Part shown: positions 10,288 through 19,552 of the stretch, piece by piece | Numbering within the stretch: position 1 is the first letter of the stretch | Layout of the letters: each line of letters begins with the position of its first letter | Assembly: GCA_963575745.1 (NCBI GenBank) | Contig: CAUYUJ010004335.1 | Span: 602,356 to 666,355, forward strand | Direction: 5' to 3' | DNA length: 64,000 nucleotides | Origin: Prorocentrum cordatum | Lineage: Eukaryota; Sar; Dinophyceae; Prorocentrales; Prorocentraceae | The notes under the pieces: model-generated | Seen by the model: only the letters and a program-made list of their open reading frames with translations | Told to the model about the DNA's origin: nothing | Databases searched by the model: none | Program-made: the position numbers and the translations under genes

Positions 10288-11144
10288 ACTCCCCAGTGGG
10301 CTTCGGCCCGTCCCGCCGGCCACCCGCGCGTTTCCCAAAATGCGTCTGTCAATGCCCAAAAACGGCCGTTTCGCTCGGGACATCCTCAAAAAATCGCGAA
10401 GATGGCCCAAGATGGCCTCCAAGTCCGCCCGAGATGGTCCAAGACGGCCTCCAAAACGGCCCAAGAGAGTCCAAGACGGCCCAAGACGGCCCAAGAGGCC
10501 CCCCAGAGGCCTCCCAGACGGCCCAAGAGGCCTCCAAGAGGTCCTCCAGGAGAGTCCGAAGAGGCCAAAATCATTGATTTTCCCTTGGTTTTTGAAGGAT
10601 TTTGGCATTTGCGCCTTTTCGGCTCTCCGACGGCTCAAGACGGCCCAAGAAGCCCCCAAGATCGCCCAAGAGGCCCCCAAGAGAGCCCCATGATGGCCCA
10701 AGTGGCCTCCAAGATGGCCCCTAGAGGGCCCCAAGAGGGCCCAAGAGGCCTCCAACACGCCCAAGATGGCCTCCAAGACGCCCAAGATGGCCTCCAAGAC
10801 GGCCCTGGAGCATTCCAAGCGGGCCCCAAGTCGGCCCATAGAGGCCCCCCAAACGGCTCCCGACGGCTTCAGACGTGCCAGGAACCCACCAAGATGGCCG
10901 AAGTTGGCTCGAAGCTGGCCCGAGACGGCCCAAAAAGCCCCAAAGATCGCCCAAAGCTTGCCCAAGAGGCCTCCAAGACTGCCAAGATGACCTTCAAGAT
11001 GCCCACGTGTTCCCCGAAGGCTTTCCAAACCGATTCGGGGAACACGTGGTCCGATAGCTTGGCAGGTCTAGCCTCAACGTTCGGCCACATAGGCGCTTCC
11101 AAAAAGGCAAGGGGCGGCGGTGATTCGCCGTAGGCGTCTTCGAT
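10288..11144 (-). repeat. Right arm of 0.86-kb inverted repeat
   Basis: Reverse complement of 9357-10212. The long opposite-strand ORFs of both arms are mirror images of each other, so none is taken as a gene. Confidence 0.9.
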
Positions 11145-11219
11145 TCTTTTAGAAAAAGAACCAAAACCAAAACTGAATCATCCAGCACGCCGTGCACCCC
11201 TGCAAGCAGGGGGCGGCGG
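11145..11219 (+). repeat. Module C, copy 3
   Basis: Directly flanks the right arm. It has the same order of elements as copy 1 and the CCCCTGC-AA-GCAGGGG hairpin of copy 2. Confidence 0.75.
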
Positions 11220-11239
11220 ATCTAGTGGCCTTCGGCCCA

Positions 11240-11390
11240 TTCCGCCCCCGTGCCTGGATTGAGGGGTCTCTTCGGAGGGCTTTCGAGGCCTCTTGGGGGC
11301 AGTTTTGAAGCCGCGTTCGTGGCTCCAGGGGCTTCCTGGGGGCCTCTTGGGGGCCTCTTGGGGCCTCTTGGGGACTTAAAAGTTTGCCGA
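11240..11390. repeat. Degraded CTTGG-type satellite
   Basis: Words such as gcctcttgggggcc repeat with mutations; no higher-order period remains. Confidence 0.6.
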
Positions 11391-11451
11391 CCTCCCGAGG
11401 GATTCAAATGCGCATCGCATGCATGGTTGGGGTTCGACATCCAGTGTCGCT

Positions 11452-11561
11452 TCCAGAGCTGCGAGAGGAGAGGACTAATCGACCCCTCCACTCGCAGCTC
11501 AAGGACGTCCTTGAGCTGCGAGTGGAGAAATCTGTTAGTCCTCTCCTCTCGCAGCTCTGGA
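11452..11561. repeat. 110-bp near-perfect palindrome without spacer
   Basis: The sequence is its own reverse complement around the centre 11506/11507 (aaggacgtcctt), with a few mismatches midway. The arms hold the gagctgcgag word of the neighbouring minisatellite. Confidence 0.85.
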
Positions 11562-11649
11562 GGCGCCCTTGAGACGCTGGGCGGCCCCCGAGGACCACCC
11601 CGAGCCATGCAAGCATGATTCGACTGGGCTCCCGAGGAGCCGACGGGGG

Positions 11650-12405
11650 CGAGCGGCCGTTTCGAGGACGTCCCCGAGCTGCGAGACGCCACTCCGAGGA
11701 CGTCCCCGAGCTGCGAGAGGCCAATTCGAAGACGTCCCCGAGCTGCGAGAGGTCACTTCGAGGACGTCCCCGAGCTGCGAGAGGTCACTTCGAGGGCCTC
11801 TCGCAGCTCGGGGACGTCCTCGAAGTGACCTCTCGCAGCTCGGGGACGTCCTCGAAGTGGCCTCTCGCAGCTCGGGGGCGGCCTCGAATTGGCCTCTCGC
11901 AGCTCGGGGGCGTCCTCAGTGGCGTCTCGCAGCTCGGGGGCGCCCCCGAGCTGCGAGAGGCCACTTCGAGGAGAGGTCTGTCACACCCCGGTCGCCTCTC
12001 GCAGCTCGGGGCCCCGAGCTGCGAGAGGTCGAGGAGAGGCGCGTTAGACTTCTCGCAGCTCGGGGGCGTTTTCAAGGACGCCCCCGAGCTGCGAGAGGCC
12101 ATTTCGAGGACGTCCCCGAGCTGCGAGATGCCAGAGGGCGCCCCCGAGCTGCGAGAGGCCAGTTCGAGGACGCCCCCGAGCTGCGAAAGGCCATTTCGAG
12201 GGCGTCCCCGAGCTGCGAGAGGCCAGTTCGAGGGCGTCCCCGAGCTGCTGAGAGGTCATCGCGCAGCTCGGGGACGTCCTCGAAGTGGCCTCTCGCAGCT
12301 CGGGGACGTCCTCGAACAAGCCTCTCGCAGCTCAGGGACGTCCTCGAAGTGGCCTCTCGCAGCTCGGGGGCGTCCTCGAACTGGCTTCTCGCAGCCCACG
12401 TACGC
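11650..12405. repeat. 31-32-bp minisatellite with repeated orientation flips
   Basis: About twenty copies of a unit containing gtccccgagctgcgagagg occur as runs in forward orientation (for example 11670-11790 and 12080-12250) and in reverse (11795-11940 and 12260-12400), with shorter switches between. This makes many fold-back arms. The long ORFs on both strands are repeat artefacts. Confidence 0.85.
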
Positions 12406-12568
12406 AACTAAACAGCATGGCATACTTGGGCGTGAAATGGCAGCGGGCCAAGAGGCGAGGCAGGGGGAGGGGGGGGGGGGGGCAAAGACGAGGAGGCAGT
12501 GAAACTGTCAGAAGCAATGTAGCATTGAGAATTCACAACCCCAATATGTCGGACAAATGACGGGGGAG

Positions 12569-12680
12569 GCACTGTAGAGTTAGCGGCCCCCGAGAAGCAC
12601 TGCAGGGTTAGAGTTCCCCGAGAAGCACTGTAGAGTTAGCGTTCCTCGAGAAGCACTGTAGAATTAGCGTTCCCTCTCAG
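12569..12680 (+). repeat. 28-bp tandem repeat, four copies
   Basis: Copies starting gcactgtagagttagcg lie at 12569, 12597, 12625 and 12653. Confidence 0.85.
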
Positions 12681-12721
12681 CAATCACGCTCAGAAGGTGG
12701 GGGGGTCTTGGATGGCTGGCA

Positions 12722-12792
12722 GCGGCGAGGCTCGCAGCCGCTCGCTCGCTCGCTCGAACCCGCAGCCGCTCGCTCGCTCGCTCGAATCCGCA
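12722..12792 (+). repeat. CTCG short tandem duplicated block
   Basis: cagccgctcgctcgctcgct occurs twice in about 50 bases. Confidence 0.7.
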
Positions 12793-12946
12793 GCACAAAC
12801 ATCAGAGCTAGCGCCTCCTTCTCCCATTCCTCCTCGTCAATCATGGCCCGACCTCCCCCCTTTCCCCATGGGCCGCATCTATAGCTGCATCGGCACATAC
12901 CATTTAGGACCACTGAGCGGCTCGCCCGGGCTGGCGCGACCAAGCG

Positions 12947-14060
12947 ATGGGGCTCGCCTGGGATGGCACGACGGCGCCGCCCAAAACTACGGTTAAGGTG
13001 CGCCGCCCACGGCGCCCGAAAGTAGTCAAGCTTGGCAGTAATTTTACAGGCTTGGACCCAACTTCAGTTGCAATGCGGCGCATGGGCGTGCCGTTCACGA
13101 ACGTCTTCGCCAGCGACTCGGCCAAGCCCTGCCAGAAGGTCATCGAGGCTGTGCGCAATCCTGGCAAGTTCTTCACATACATAATAGAGCGCACCCCTGA
13201 AGAGGAAGATGATAGTGACGTCTACACGTGGACGCCACCGTGCCAGGATTTAAGCCAGAACGGTCTTCGTCAATGGGCCAAAGCAGACTGGCCAGCTTAT
13301 CAAGAAGGCCATGCAGTACATCAAAAACAAGAAGCCCAGGGTGTCGATCTTCGAGAACGTTTTCACGCTGATCCACAAAAGGCTCAAGCCCGTGCTGGAT
13401 GGCACCATCAAGGGCTTGCTCAGCATCGGCTACACTGTGAACTACAGCGTGCTCGATTCACGCGACTACGGCATTCCACAAGATCGTCGCCGGGTGTTCG
13501 TGGTGGCCATCAGGACAGACGCCATCAAATATCCATTCAATTGGCCCGAAATCACCAAGCCGTGCCCCAGCATCAACACGATCTTGGACGCGTGGAAACC
13601 CACCGACATGGCGGGCCGTCTGCCTACGGTCCAGCGCCAGAAGGATGCGTGCAAGACGGCCTACAAGGAGTGCTTCGACTACGGGCGCGACCCTCGTTCC
13701 ACGCCCATCCTGGTTGACATCGACGCTTCGCCTAAATTTGCAACCTACGGCATCGACGAGGCCAGGGCCATCACCAGGTCAAGGGGCGGAGATGGTGGGC
13801 CTTGGATTTCTACGAGGGGGCGCCGCGCAACCCCGTCTGAGTCGATCAAGCTACGGGGTTGCGAGCTGACTGATATCCCGTGGACGACGCTGAAGATCAG
13901 CCAGCGCGAGTTGGGCCAGCTCATCGGCAACGCTGTTTCCGTGAACACGATTGGGGCAATTGTCGAGGAGGCCCTGTGGAGCTCAGGTTTGGTCGAGAAG
14001 AAGGTACCTTTCCCGCGCGGAGTGAAGCATCCGCCCGGGCCACCGCCGCGCAAGCCTTAG
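12947..14060 (+). pseudogene. C5 cytosine DNA methyltransferase, one +1 frame break
   Basis: Transfers a methyl group from S-adenosylmethionine to C5 of cytosine in DNA, presumably in the nucleus. Motifs of the DNA (cytosine-5) methyltransferase family occur in order: motif I (SNFTGLDPTSVAM), motif IV with the catalytic Cys (TPPCQDLSQNG), motif VI (ENV), motif VIII (QDRRRVFVVA), and motif X (GNAVSVNTIG). About 370 residues with a short target-recognition region, so a compact solo enzyme without accessory domains. ATG 12947 is the start used. The sense frame changes near 13286 (extra base in gccaaagcagac), between motifs IV and VI, so as written the enzyme is split. All motifs are intact, which suggests recent damage or an assembly error. 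A TGTTTCG hairpin follows the stop by 15 nt. Confidence 0.85.
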
Positions 14061-14075
14061 TTTTTTTCGTTGATT

Positions 14076-14090
14076 CGGCTGTTTCGGCCG
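14076..14090 (+). repeat. TGTTTCG-loop hairpin motif after the methyltransferase
   Basis: CGGC-TGTTTCG-GCCG with an extra T-A pair, 15 nt after the TAG stop and in gene orientation. Confidence 0.7.
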
Positions 14091-14177
14091 AGTGCTGCGC
14101 ACGCCCAGCTGCACGGTCAGCCGAATCAGCTCCGACCTGCAGGAGGAGGGCGGGGAAACGCACACACTCGTTATTCA

Positions 14178-14530
14178 GCATTCGTTCAAAAAACCTATGT
14201 AGACCTGTCGGTTGCCGCCCGACGTTCGTTTACATGTGAAGTTTGACCCTCCAAAGTGCAGAGTGCGATTGGACGTTCAGATCTGGCGATAGGGCACTCG
14301 GGTTACCACTGAGAGGGGCAGGGGGAGGAGGGGGGGAAACATGCAAGACACAATCTCTAGCCAACATTCGTTCTGAAAACTTATGTATACCTGTCGGTTG
14401 CCGCCTGACGTTCGCTTACATGTGAAATTCGACCCCTCCAAGGTGCAAGGTGTAGTGGGAGCATCAACGCTAATGTGATTGGACAGTCAGATCTGGCGAT
14501 GGATCCCATCGGGTTGCCATTAAGGGGCGG
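14178..14530 (+). repeat. ~190-200-bp imperfect tandem duplication
   Basis: cctgtcggttgccgcc and gattggac.gtcagatctgg occur in both halves (first about 14178-14310, second about 14367-14520), with scattered substitutions and a G-rich insertion between. No gene inside. Confidence 0.75.
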
Positions 14531-14588
14531 GTGGGGTGGTGGGGGTGGGGGTGGCCCTGAACAACAAGTAAGTCCTCTGCCGCTCGCC

Positions 14589-17421
14589 ATGCGGGCTCAA
14601 TTCTTCGTCGCAGCACGTCTGCTTGGAGCAAGTAGTGGTCCTCAAGTTGGGGGCTGCACGCGACGGCCGCTGCAAGTGGAACGAACTTATCCAGTATGGG
14701 CGAATAAGTTCCCCATAGACCATGCGCAGCCAAAGTTGGGCACGTGGCTTGATAGCAAGCGGGCGAAAGGCTTGGGCGCGGGTTGCAAAATCTGCCGGGC
14801 TGCTGGCTTCACCACGAGCCCTTTCGGTGCGTACGAAGTTAGACCAAACGGCGCCATACAAGTTTGCAGTTTACAGAAGCACGCTCAGTGTGCCGAGCAC
14901 AAGGCTGCCGTGGCAGCGTTCCTAGCTGGAAACCTTGATGTTGCGGCGTATTCAGTGATGCGCCCGAAGTGGGACGAATTCAAACAGGTTGCCGATGACA
15001 TCGTTGCAGGCGGAAGTTTGGGCCATGGGACTATTGCGCGTCGGAGAATCCTGCGGTGCTTGAAGGAGGCCTTGTGCGCTGATGACAGAGAGGCTTTAAA
15101 GCCAGCTAGAGCGATATCTTTGTTTCGGGATGAGCGAAAAGGTCGGCTGGCTGTGAGATACCGAGCTGTAAATCAGAATTTGGATGAGTTCAGTGGCACT
15201 TTGGGCCAGGAGAGAGACTTCGGAACTGGTGCCACCAAGATTATGGAATCTACCTTCAGAATCATAGAGCGAATGTGCACTAAGTTCAGTGACTCGCCGA
15301 GACTCTGTCGTGCAACCCCCGCGTCGATGCCGAGCTTGATGGCCCATGTTCGGGAGAGTGTCATGTGCATCACCGTCGACTCAGCTGGAGATGAACTTCT
15401 CGCGAGTGAAATGATGTGCAACCAATCACTTGCTCAGACGGAAAGGGCGCTCACGCCAAACCTTAAGTTCGTGCTGCGCGACTCAGCGCACGCCTCCCGG
15501 CGCATCATTTCGCGACCCTGGAACGCAGACCCATACTTGAGAGATGTAGCGATGATGATGGCGCAAGGCCGCAGTTCGGTCGCCAAGCTCGTGCAGAACA
15601 GCACCGAGACATCGCGTGTGTTCGCTGGGTATGTCAAGTCTTCACAGAGCTCCGTGGTTACATCCGCGATAAGGAACATGCAAGCCGCATCGCATCGTTT
15701 TGAATATTGGCAAAAACCTCTTGGCCGCACTGCTCTCTTCATGCATGCGAGCATCGAGACAGCGATGTACGTGGCCAACCGCCCGGCCAAGGATGAGAAC
15801 ACCGACAAGGCCAAAGCGTGGCTTGCATGGGTGGACAGCGAACGATGTTTAATGCTTGCGATGATGGCAGACGTGGCTGACGAAGGGATGTGCTTGACGA
15901 GACTGCTTGATAATGAAGACGTTGGCACCGCCTGTCTCAATTCAGAAGTGCTCCTGTTCATCAGAAAGGTCGAGGCAATGTTTGGTGAGAGCGAGCGGTG
16001 CTTAACTATTTTCGGTTACACTTCGGTCATGATGAACCTCCTCAACGAGTACGTGGTTTGGCACGTCAACGACGACTCTCGGAGCATAGGTTTCGAGCGC
16101 GGTGTCCCTGGCGACATTGTCAACAGGTGCATGGAGAGGATGAGGTCTTACGTGGTCCTGGCGCGCGCAGCACTGGCAGCTGAGTTTCCAAGTTTCGAGA
16201 TGAGCCAGGTAACCAGGGTTACGTTGATAAGTTGTCGGGGCTGTATTGCTGCTGGTGTTTTTCGTTTCCGGTCGGGCCCCATGCGGGGCCCCAGGGGGTG
16301 ATCTCAAGAGCAGTGGGGCGTGCGCCATGACCACAGGCGTTCCAAGTGTTCGACTTGTCCACCACGCACCCCCGGGCGGATGTGCATTTGCGGCGGATTG
16401 CTCAGGCATTGGATCGCCGTGTTGGCCGCAACGACCGCCGCCCCCCCCCGTGCCGCGCCCACCCCCGAAAGTTGAGTTCAGCCACATGTCAAGGTCAACG
16501 TTGCCCGCGAGACATGCCGGGCGCCTGTTCTGCCAGGCCGCGGACATCAATCCAACTAGGCTGCAGGTTCAGTGGGAACATGGGTTCCCGAGGGCTCGCC
16601 AACAACAGCAGAGAGGTTTGTCGAATAAGGAAGCTTGGAGATATGTGATACAGAAACTAGGGCAGCAGAGACTAGCGCTGCGGCACGACATCGACGATCT
16701 GAGATCAGCTTTGGTTGCATATGTGGCCTTTGGAATGAGCACGTCGGGGGTGGAGCAGAAGTTTAGCCTGGCTGCGCTCAAGTTTAACTGTCGCCAACTC
16801 TCCTCAGACGCGCGCAGCGAGGACATGTTTCTCAAGATCGCTCTGGACTTGCCCAATCGTGACCTCAACAAAGTCATTGACAGTGCCCGGCGGATTTGGC
16901 TTGAGACCTGTGGGCGTCCTGTAGTGAGGAAGTTTCCGCGCGTCGACAAAGGGGTTAAGAGACCACGAACAGTGATGAAGGAAGGCGAAGCCGAATTCAT
17001 TCGTCAGCGCCGCAAGGCTGCGAGGCTCGCTGTTTCGGATACAGTGGCTGGCGATTCGACCAGGGAGGTCGGACCAGGCTCGAACTGGGGTGCCACGCAC
17101 CAGAAGGAGCTCGACTTCTTGAAGAACAAGCATAATACCAAACGGTGCATTGCATACTCGGAGAACGTCCTCCTACCACAGGAAGTGACGCATGCTGTTT
17201 GCGAAGACGCAGCCGCCAAACACAAGAAGCAACTTGCTGATCAATTGGCCAGGTCGCGTAAGACCGAGCGCGCGCGATTGGCCGCGCTGGGCGCGCCAAC
17301 GGCCAAGCTCCTAGAAGCTATCAGGGGGAAGCCTGTTTTCGTGGATATACCTTGCAGGTCGCCAGGTGGCGGCCGCACTCATCGCGCATCGCCTGAAATC
17401 AGTGCGGATGCACGAGGCTGA
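14589..17421 (+). CDS. hAT-transposase-like protein, probably spliced
   Basis: Two long blocks in order: ATG 14589 to about 16208, and about 16477 to TGA 17421, together some 855 residues. The N-terminal part has a Cys/His cluster (CKICRAAG, then C and paired His before KAAVAAFL) like the zinc fingers of TTF/hAT-type transposases. The middle has an Asp-containing strand (CITVDSAGDELLASE) and an H-containing segment (LRDSAHASRRIISRPW). The C-terminal block has a segment resembling the hAT dimerisation motif (YVAFGMSTSGVEQKFSLAAL) followed by a basic tail. The family assignment rests on this pattern, not on a search, so it could be a domesticated or merely similar protein. The blocks are joined by a possible GT-AG intron; the coding frames match after removal. 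No terminal inverted repeats were found, which favours a host or decayed copy. Confidence 0.5.
16209..16476 (+). other. Candidate 268-nt GT-AG intron
   Basis: cag|gtaacc at 16209 and gttgag|ttcag at 16477 restore one open frame across the two blocks of the hAT-like gene. The removed part has stops and a C-rich run before the acceptor (16441-16466). Other AGs nearby would not keep the frame. Confidence 0.5.
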
Positions 17422-17967
17422 AGTTTTTGTTGCACGACACCAGGGCGCGCTGGCCCGTTCATTACGCTGCATCGGCGTTCAAAGGGGGATATGAAGTTAC
17501 CCCCGGGCTTTTAATTTCAAGCCGTTTTGGCGCTGGGGTCAAAATGCTGCCAACGTACCATTTGAAGAAAGTAACGTTTTTGAGCACCGAGTTCAGAGAC
17601 ACGCAACGTACGTTCTGCGAGTTTGTACAGAACTTAATCAGGCACACCCCAGGCTGCAAATGGAGGCTTGGCGGGTTTAACTGGCCAGCGTTGAAGAAGG
17701 CGCACGCGCCCGGCAACCTCTTCGCACTAGTCTCGCCGCCAGAGGTGGCACAACCTGCCTTTCATAACCATCGGAACACATTCACGGTCGATTCGTTCTT
17801 GACGAGAATCAGGTGTGTTTGCATGTCCAGTTCTGTATCGGGCTTGCGGTGATGCTGTGGAAAAAATGCTTGGGCATCAATGCCAATCGGTATGAGGTCG
17901 AGTGGGTCAGACTGTGAATTATGAACTTGAGTGTGTCTGAATATGAGTGAGTATGCGTCGTCACGTT
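17422..17967. other. Intergenic; no convincing gene
   Basis: A 141-codon plus frame (17427-17852) and overlapping minus frames exist, but composition and start context do not support a gene. Confidence 0.4.
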
Positions 17968-17989
17968 CCGTAGCCATCTTGTGTTCAAG
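17968..17989 (+). promoter_or_regulatory. Relict spliced leader, nearly full length
   Basis: The first ten bases CCGTAGCCAT match the SL exactly, then CTTG (one change from TTTG), TGT in place of GC, and TCAAG exactly. It ends 50 nt upstream of the ATG at 18040 on the same strand. Confidence 0.7.
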
Positions 17990-18039
17990 GCTGCCAAAGT
18001 ATCAGCATTCATTGGCGGATTGTCCAGCCCCACACAAAA

Positions 18040-18932
18040 ATGCAAGACGCAATGTCGGTTTTCCTCAGCGGCCGTTCGGACGATTACGTTGACCTCGACC
18101 AGGACGGCGTCATCCATGCGATTCGCTGAAGCAAATGTGAAGATGCGCACATTGGCGGAGGCGGCGCACATCCTGATTGACGACGACACGTTCCAGCATC
18201 ACGTGCACAAGGACTTCAGCGACCTGACCCTGATCGCAGTCCAGTGTCCGGGCGCTGACGGCCGCAGCGACATGCTGATCATGCTGACCGAGAAGATCGA
18301 GCGCACCCAGCAGATGTGGCGGGCGGCCGAATGGGAGTTTACCACTGGGCTCAAGAAGGAGATGGGACGAACTCCACGGTAAGCGCCAGGGCGAGTTCAG
18401 CGAGAAGTTCGACCAGGGCGAGTTCCGCAGGGCGGCGAACGCCTTCGGCTTCGCGGTGGCAACTGGCGCCGACTGGGTCGCCACGTCTGCCGCAGCCTAC
18501 CCGCCCATTGAGGACCGCAGCCGTTCGCCGCCGAGCCGTGCACGCACGCGTGATGAGGGGTTGGATTGCTCTGACATGTTGGATCCGATGCCGCTTTCGG
18601 ACGATGACACGCAGAAGACGTTGCCATTGAGGGGCCCCTGGGAGTCCGACGAGGATTCAGATAAGAATTCGTGCTTCGTCGTAGGGGCGCGGGATTTCTG
18701 CGGCTGCTTCGGCCGCGGCTCTCTGGAGCGCAAAGGAAAAAACTTACTTCCTTCTCCTCATCCTCATCCTCCGCGCCCCCCATCCCTCCTACGCCCTCCC
18801 TTTCTACCGCCATCTCCTCCCTCCACGACGCGTGCGCGCTCCACTTGTCCTCTGACAGTTGAGCGACAACCGACTTGGTTGGGGGGGTGCCCCATCCCCC
18901 GTGGCTCCGAGACGGCCCCTGCGATAACCTGA
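18040..18932 (+). pseudogene. Hypothetical SL-tagged protein with two +1 frame breaks
   Basis: ATG 18040 starts MQDAMSVFLSGRSDDY. After about 29 codons a TGA is met, and the sense continues one base later (EANVKMRTLAEAAH). A second one-base shift near 18365-18380 leads to a frame running to 18932. The middle part is a charged helical region (QQMWRAAEWEFTTGLKKEM). The last part has an acidic, Ser/Asp-rich stretch (DMLDPMPLSDDDTQK), then a low-complexity Pro/Ser tail that may be noncoding. No family recognised. The SL relic just upstream marks it as a likely mRNA-derived copy, and the two breaks fit decay after retroposition or assembly insertions. A TGCTTCG-loop hairpin at 18701 falls in the 3' part; the true end may lie before it. 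Confidence 0.5.
18701..18715 (+). repeat. TGCTTCG-loop hairpin motif
   Basis: CGGC-TGCTTCG-GCCG, extended by one G-C pair. It lies in the 3' part of the 18040 gene. Confidence 0.6.
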
Positions 18933-19078
18933 AGCATCGCCATCCGCATTCAAACGCTCATCGCGGCCCCAATGGTTGGCCCAACCATGATCTACGCGCT
19001 CCTCATTGCATCGTCATTCGCCCGCCCGTTCCAGCTCGGGTTAGCCCGGGCCCAACGATTGCCGCCGCGACCAACCGC

Positions 19079-19492
19079 ATGGCGGCCGACGACGGCGGCG
19101 CCAGCATCATCTACACCTTGGCAATGGCCATCCTCGTCGGCGGCGCAGTCCAGAGCGCGATTGCGATATGGCTCTGGGAGCGGCTGCGCCCGAAACGTCC
19201 GACGCCGACTGACGCAGCGACCATCCACGTGGCGGTGCCGACGCCGGCCGCCGCCATCCACATGGCGGCGCCGCCGCCGACAGCGACGCCGACGCCAACG
19301 GTGCCGACCGACGCCGCGGTGCCACCGCCGACGCCAGCGGCGCCGACGCAAATGCTGACGACGCGAACGGTATCTACGCAGAGCCAAACCACCTACACAC
19401 GGCGGTGGAGTGAGCCGAGGCCCATGCCGCTCCCGGAGAACTCTCACGGCGTAGGGCTGATCGACCCTTTTTGGAAACCGCGCCGTGGCTGA
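19079..19492 (+). CDS. Hypothetical single-pass membrane protein, 137 aa
   Basis: ATG 19079 opens a frame with a short N-terminus, one hydrophobic segment (IIYTLAMAILVGGAVQSAIA) ending IWLWERLRPKR, then an Ala/Pro/Thr-rich repetitive stretch and a basic C-terminus. The basic residues after the segment would favour a cytoplasmic C-terminus. The Ala/Pro part arises from gcc/gcg repeats and may be unstructured. Family unknown. An earlier in-frame region upstream lacks a clear start. A TGCTTCG-loop hairpin follows the stop by 45 nt. Confidence 0.45.
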   Translation: MAADDGGASIIYTLAMAILVGGAVQSAIAIWLWERLRPKRPTPTDAATIHVAVPTPAAAIHMAAPPPTATPTPTVPTDAAVPPPTPAAPTQMLTTRTVSTQSQTTYTRRWSEPRPMPLPENSHGVGLIDPFWKPRRG

Positions 19493-19537
19493 CCCAGGAC
19501 ACGGCGGAATTTGCACGTGCGCTGGGAATTAACGCAT

Positions 19538-19552
19538 CGGCTGCTTCGGCCG
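19538..19552 (+). repeat. TGCTTCG-loop hairpin motif
   Basis: CGGC-TGCTTCG-GCCG, downstream of the stop at 19492. Confidence 0.65.

Noticed and set aside
9357-11144. Long ORFs (up to 553 codons) on both strands of the inverted repeat
   Set aside because: They are translations of CTTGG-type satellite, mirror images of each other, and share no domain or codon-position signal.
12569-12680. 28-bp repeats considered as a CRISPR array
   Set aside because: Direct tandem repeat without spacers, in a eukaryotic genome, with no cas genes. The same reasoning excludes the 73-, 90- and 133-bp arrays.
14076-14090. Hairpin interpreted as a bacterial intrinsic terminator
   Set aside because: The stem is only 4-6 bp, there is no U-tract directly after it, and the genome is eukaryotic. 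Kept as an unexplained hairpin.
1183-18932. Programmed +1 frameshifting as the definite explanation for the breaks
   Set aside because: Sites share no common slippery sequence, and several cannot lie at the stop codon. Sequencing insertions remain simpler, so it is kept only as an open question.
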